Below, piece by piece: positions 63,169 to 64,000 of a DNA stretch of 64,000 nucleotides (position 1 is the first letter of the stretch; each line of letters begins with the position of its first letter). Under the pieces are notes generated by a model, which ran no database searches, was not told the origin of the DNA, and was given only the letters and a program-made list of their open reading frames with translations. The translations under genes were made by a program, and so were the position numbers. Source of the stretch: DRGT01 sp022567895 (lineage in GTDB: Archaea; Thermoproteota; Nitrososphaeria; Nitrososphaerales; Nitrosopumilaceae); NCBI GenBank assembly GCA_022567895.1, contig JADFGC010000001.1, positions 1-64,000 of the forward strand, read 5' to 3'.

Positions 63169-64000
63169 TTGAATAGTAAAACTATTGCAGGCATTGGTGC
63201 TGGAATTGCAGTAATAATCATCGCTGTATTAATTTTTGCAATTTCTTCTACAGAACAAAATGGAATAGAACCTATGATAACAAAAAATGAAAACATTGGT
63301 CTTGTTGTGAATGCACCAGCATCTGAGATAACCATTCAACAATTAGACGAAATCTATGAAGAAGCAGCCTCCACTGGAATTGGTAGAAGTAATGTATACC
63401 TATTTTGGAATATGGTAGAACCTCAAAAAAGAGAGTATAATTTTCAAGAAGCCGATATTTTCATGAGCCTAAACAAAAAAAATAATCTAAAAGTGACACT
63501 ATATTTCTCAATTATTAATGGAAAAACACTAGGTCCTTTTCCTGATTGGATGGGAAAACCAAAACTACATGCAGTTTTAGATGATCACATCGTAAATATT
63601 TTAGATGTTATACTATCTCGATACAACATTATTGATACTGTAATAATAGCTGGAGAAACAGATGAACACTTTAGACATGATCAAGAACTGATCCCAGTAT
63701 ACAAAGAATTATTCAACAATGTTTACGACAAAATAAAAGAAAAACATCCTGATGTAAAAATTGGAAACTCTTTTTCACTAAATGGTGTGATTAACAAAGA
63801 TCTTGATCATATTGTTTCTGACTTAAGCCAAGGAGATTTTGTTGCTTTCACATACTTTCCAACAGACTCGCTTAATGAAATAGTAAAAAACCCCATTGAT
63901 GAGGCAAGAGCTGACCTAGAGAAAGCGCTTGAGCTGGTACCTAACAAAAAAATATTATTTTTTGAAATCAGTTGGAGTACTTCTGAGTTTGTTGGAGGAA
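63169..64000 (+). CDS. membrane-anchored glycosidase-like protein, C-terminus outside the window
   Basis: From TTG at 63169 the frame stays open to the edge (277 codons). An N-terminal helix (TIAGIGAGIAVIIIAVLIFA) anchors a TIM-barrel-like domain. Phrases NVYLFWNMVEPQKREYNFQE, LKVTLYFSIINGKTLGPFPD, IIDTVIIAGETDEHFRHD, FVAFTYFPTDSL and ILFFEISWSTSEFVGG match the clan A glycoside hydrolase pattern, where strand 4 and strand 7 carry Glu. Candidates are Glu in AGETDEHF and Glu in FFEISWST. It would act on an external glycan; substrate unknown. Confidence 0.75.
   Translation, partial: MNSKTIAGIGAGIAVIIIAVLIFAISSTEQNGIEPMITKNENIGLVVNAPASEITIQQLDEIYEEAASTGIGRSNVYLFWNMVEPQKREYNFQEADIFMSLNKKNNLKVTLYFSIINGKTLGPFPDWMGKPKLHAVLDDHIVNILDVILSRYNIIDTVIIAGETDEHFRHDQELIPVYKELFNNVYDKIKEKHPDVKIGNSFSLNGVINKDLDHIVSDLSQGDFVAFTYFPTDSLNEIVKNPIDEARADLEKALELVPNKKILFFEISWSTSEFVGG

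Overview
The window is archaeal and looks like an ammonia-oxidising member of the Nitrososphaerota (Thaumarchaeota), probably a marine Nitrosopumilus-like lineage. The evidence is AT-rich DNA (roughly one third G+C by eye), many TTG/GTG starts and apparently leaderless genes, an Amt ammonium transporter, a PEFG-type C-terminal sorting signal on a plastocyanin-like protein, CFI-box-CTERM surface proteins, archaeal-type pantothenate genes (pantoate kinase plus phosphopantothenate synthetase), an archaeal A-type ATPase and a class II ribonucleotide reductase. No rRNA, tRNA, insertion sequence, phage gene or CRISPR array was seen.

Layout. 1-2.5 kb (minus strand): coenzyme A genes (pantoate kinase, phosphopantothenate synthetase, panB cut by the window edge). 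2.5-9.2 kb: AbrB/PhoU regulator, Nudix hydrolase, Lrp-type regulator, an FtsX/MacB-like ABC exporter with a surface partner protein, and a methyltransferase. 9.2-14 kb: two related large secreted proteins ending in the same CFI-box membrane domain. 14-21.5 kb: UbiB-family kinase, Hsp20, dTMP kinase, HD phosphohydrolase, UMP kinase and several thaumarchaeal hypotheticals, including a nuclease-fold protein with a degenerate active site and a 36-residue membrane peptide. 21.6-24.5 kb: Amt and a sulfurtransferase.

24.5-42.1 kb holds the most striking arrangement: two complete-looking but different A/V-type rotary ATPase gene sets side by side. Set 1 is on the minus strand (E-A-B-D-small-K-C-H) with its I subunit divergent on the plus strand and no F gene. 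Set 2 follows directly on the plus strand (K-E-C-F-A-B-D-small-H-I), with a gene order like euryarchaeal operons. The proteolipid rings differ at the ion-binding site: set 2 has a Gln plus Glu-Thr pattern like the sodium ring of Enterococcus hirae NtpK, and set 1 does not. Set 2 was probably acquired laterally.

42.1-54.9 kb: aspartate carbamoyltransferase (pyrI and pyrB divergent), a NikR-like regulator facing a zinc/manganese-type ABC importer across a perfect 12-bp inverted repeat, a DoxX-like protein, a plastocyanin-like PEFG protein, two secreted proteins with a shared Trp-rich C-terminal repeat, a rhomboid protease, ferritin, a tautomerase and a methionine-rich protein. Together these suggest a metal and cell-envelope neighbourhood. 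55-57.9 kb: nitrilase-family amidase, topoisomerase-type zinc finger protein, and a thiolase with its DUF35 OB-fold partner.

57.9-64 kb: a small zinc ribbon, then a 702-residue protein with an ArsR-like HTH, an ATP-cone and a class III ribonucleotide reductase (NrdD)-like body that lacks the glycyl-radical end, directly upstream of the class II reductase gene nrdJ. GATC cores repeat at 11-12 bp steps in front of both genes. I propose that the protein is a nucleotide-sensing repressor built from a dead reductase, an archaeal counterpart of NrdR. This and the double ATPase are the two items most worth following up. The window ends inside a glycosidase-like membrane-anchored protein.
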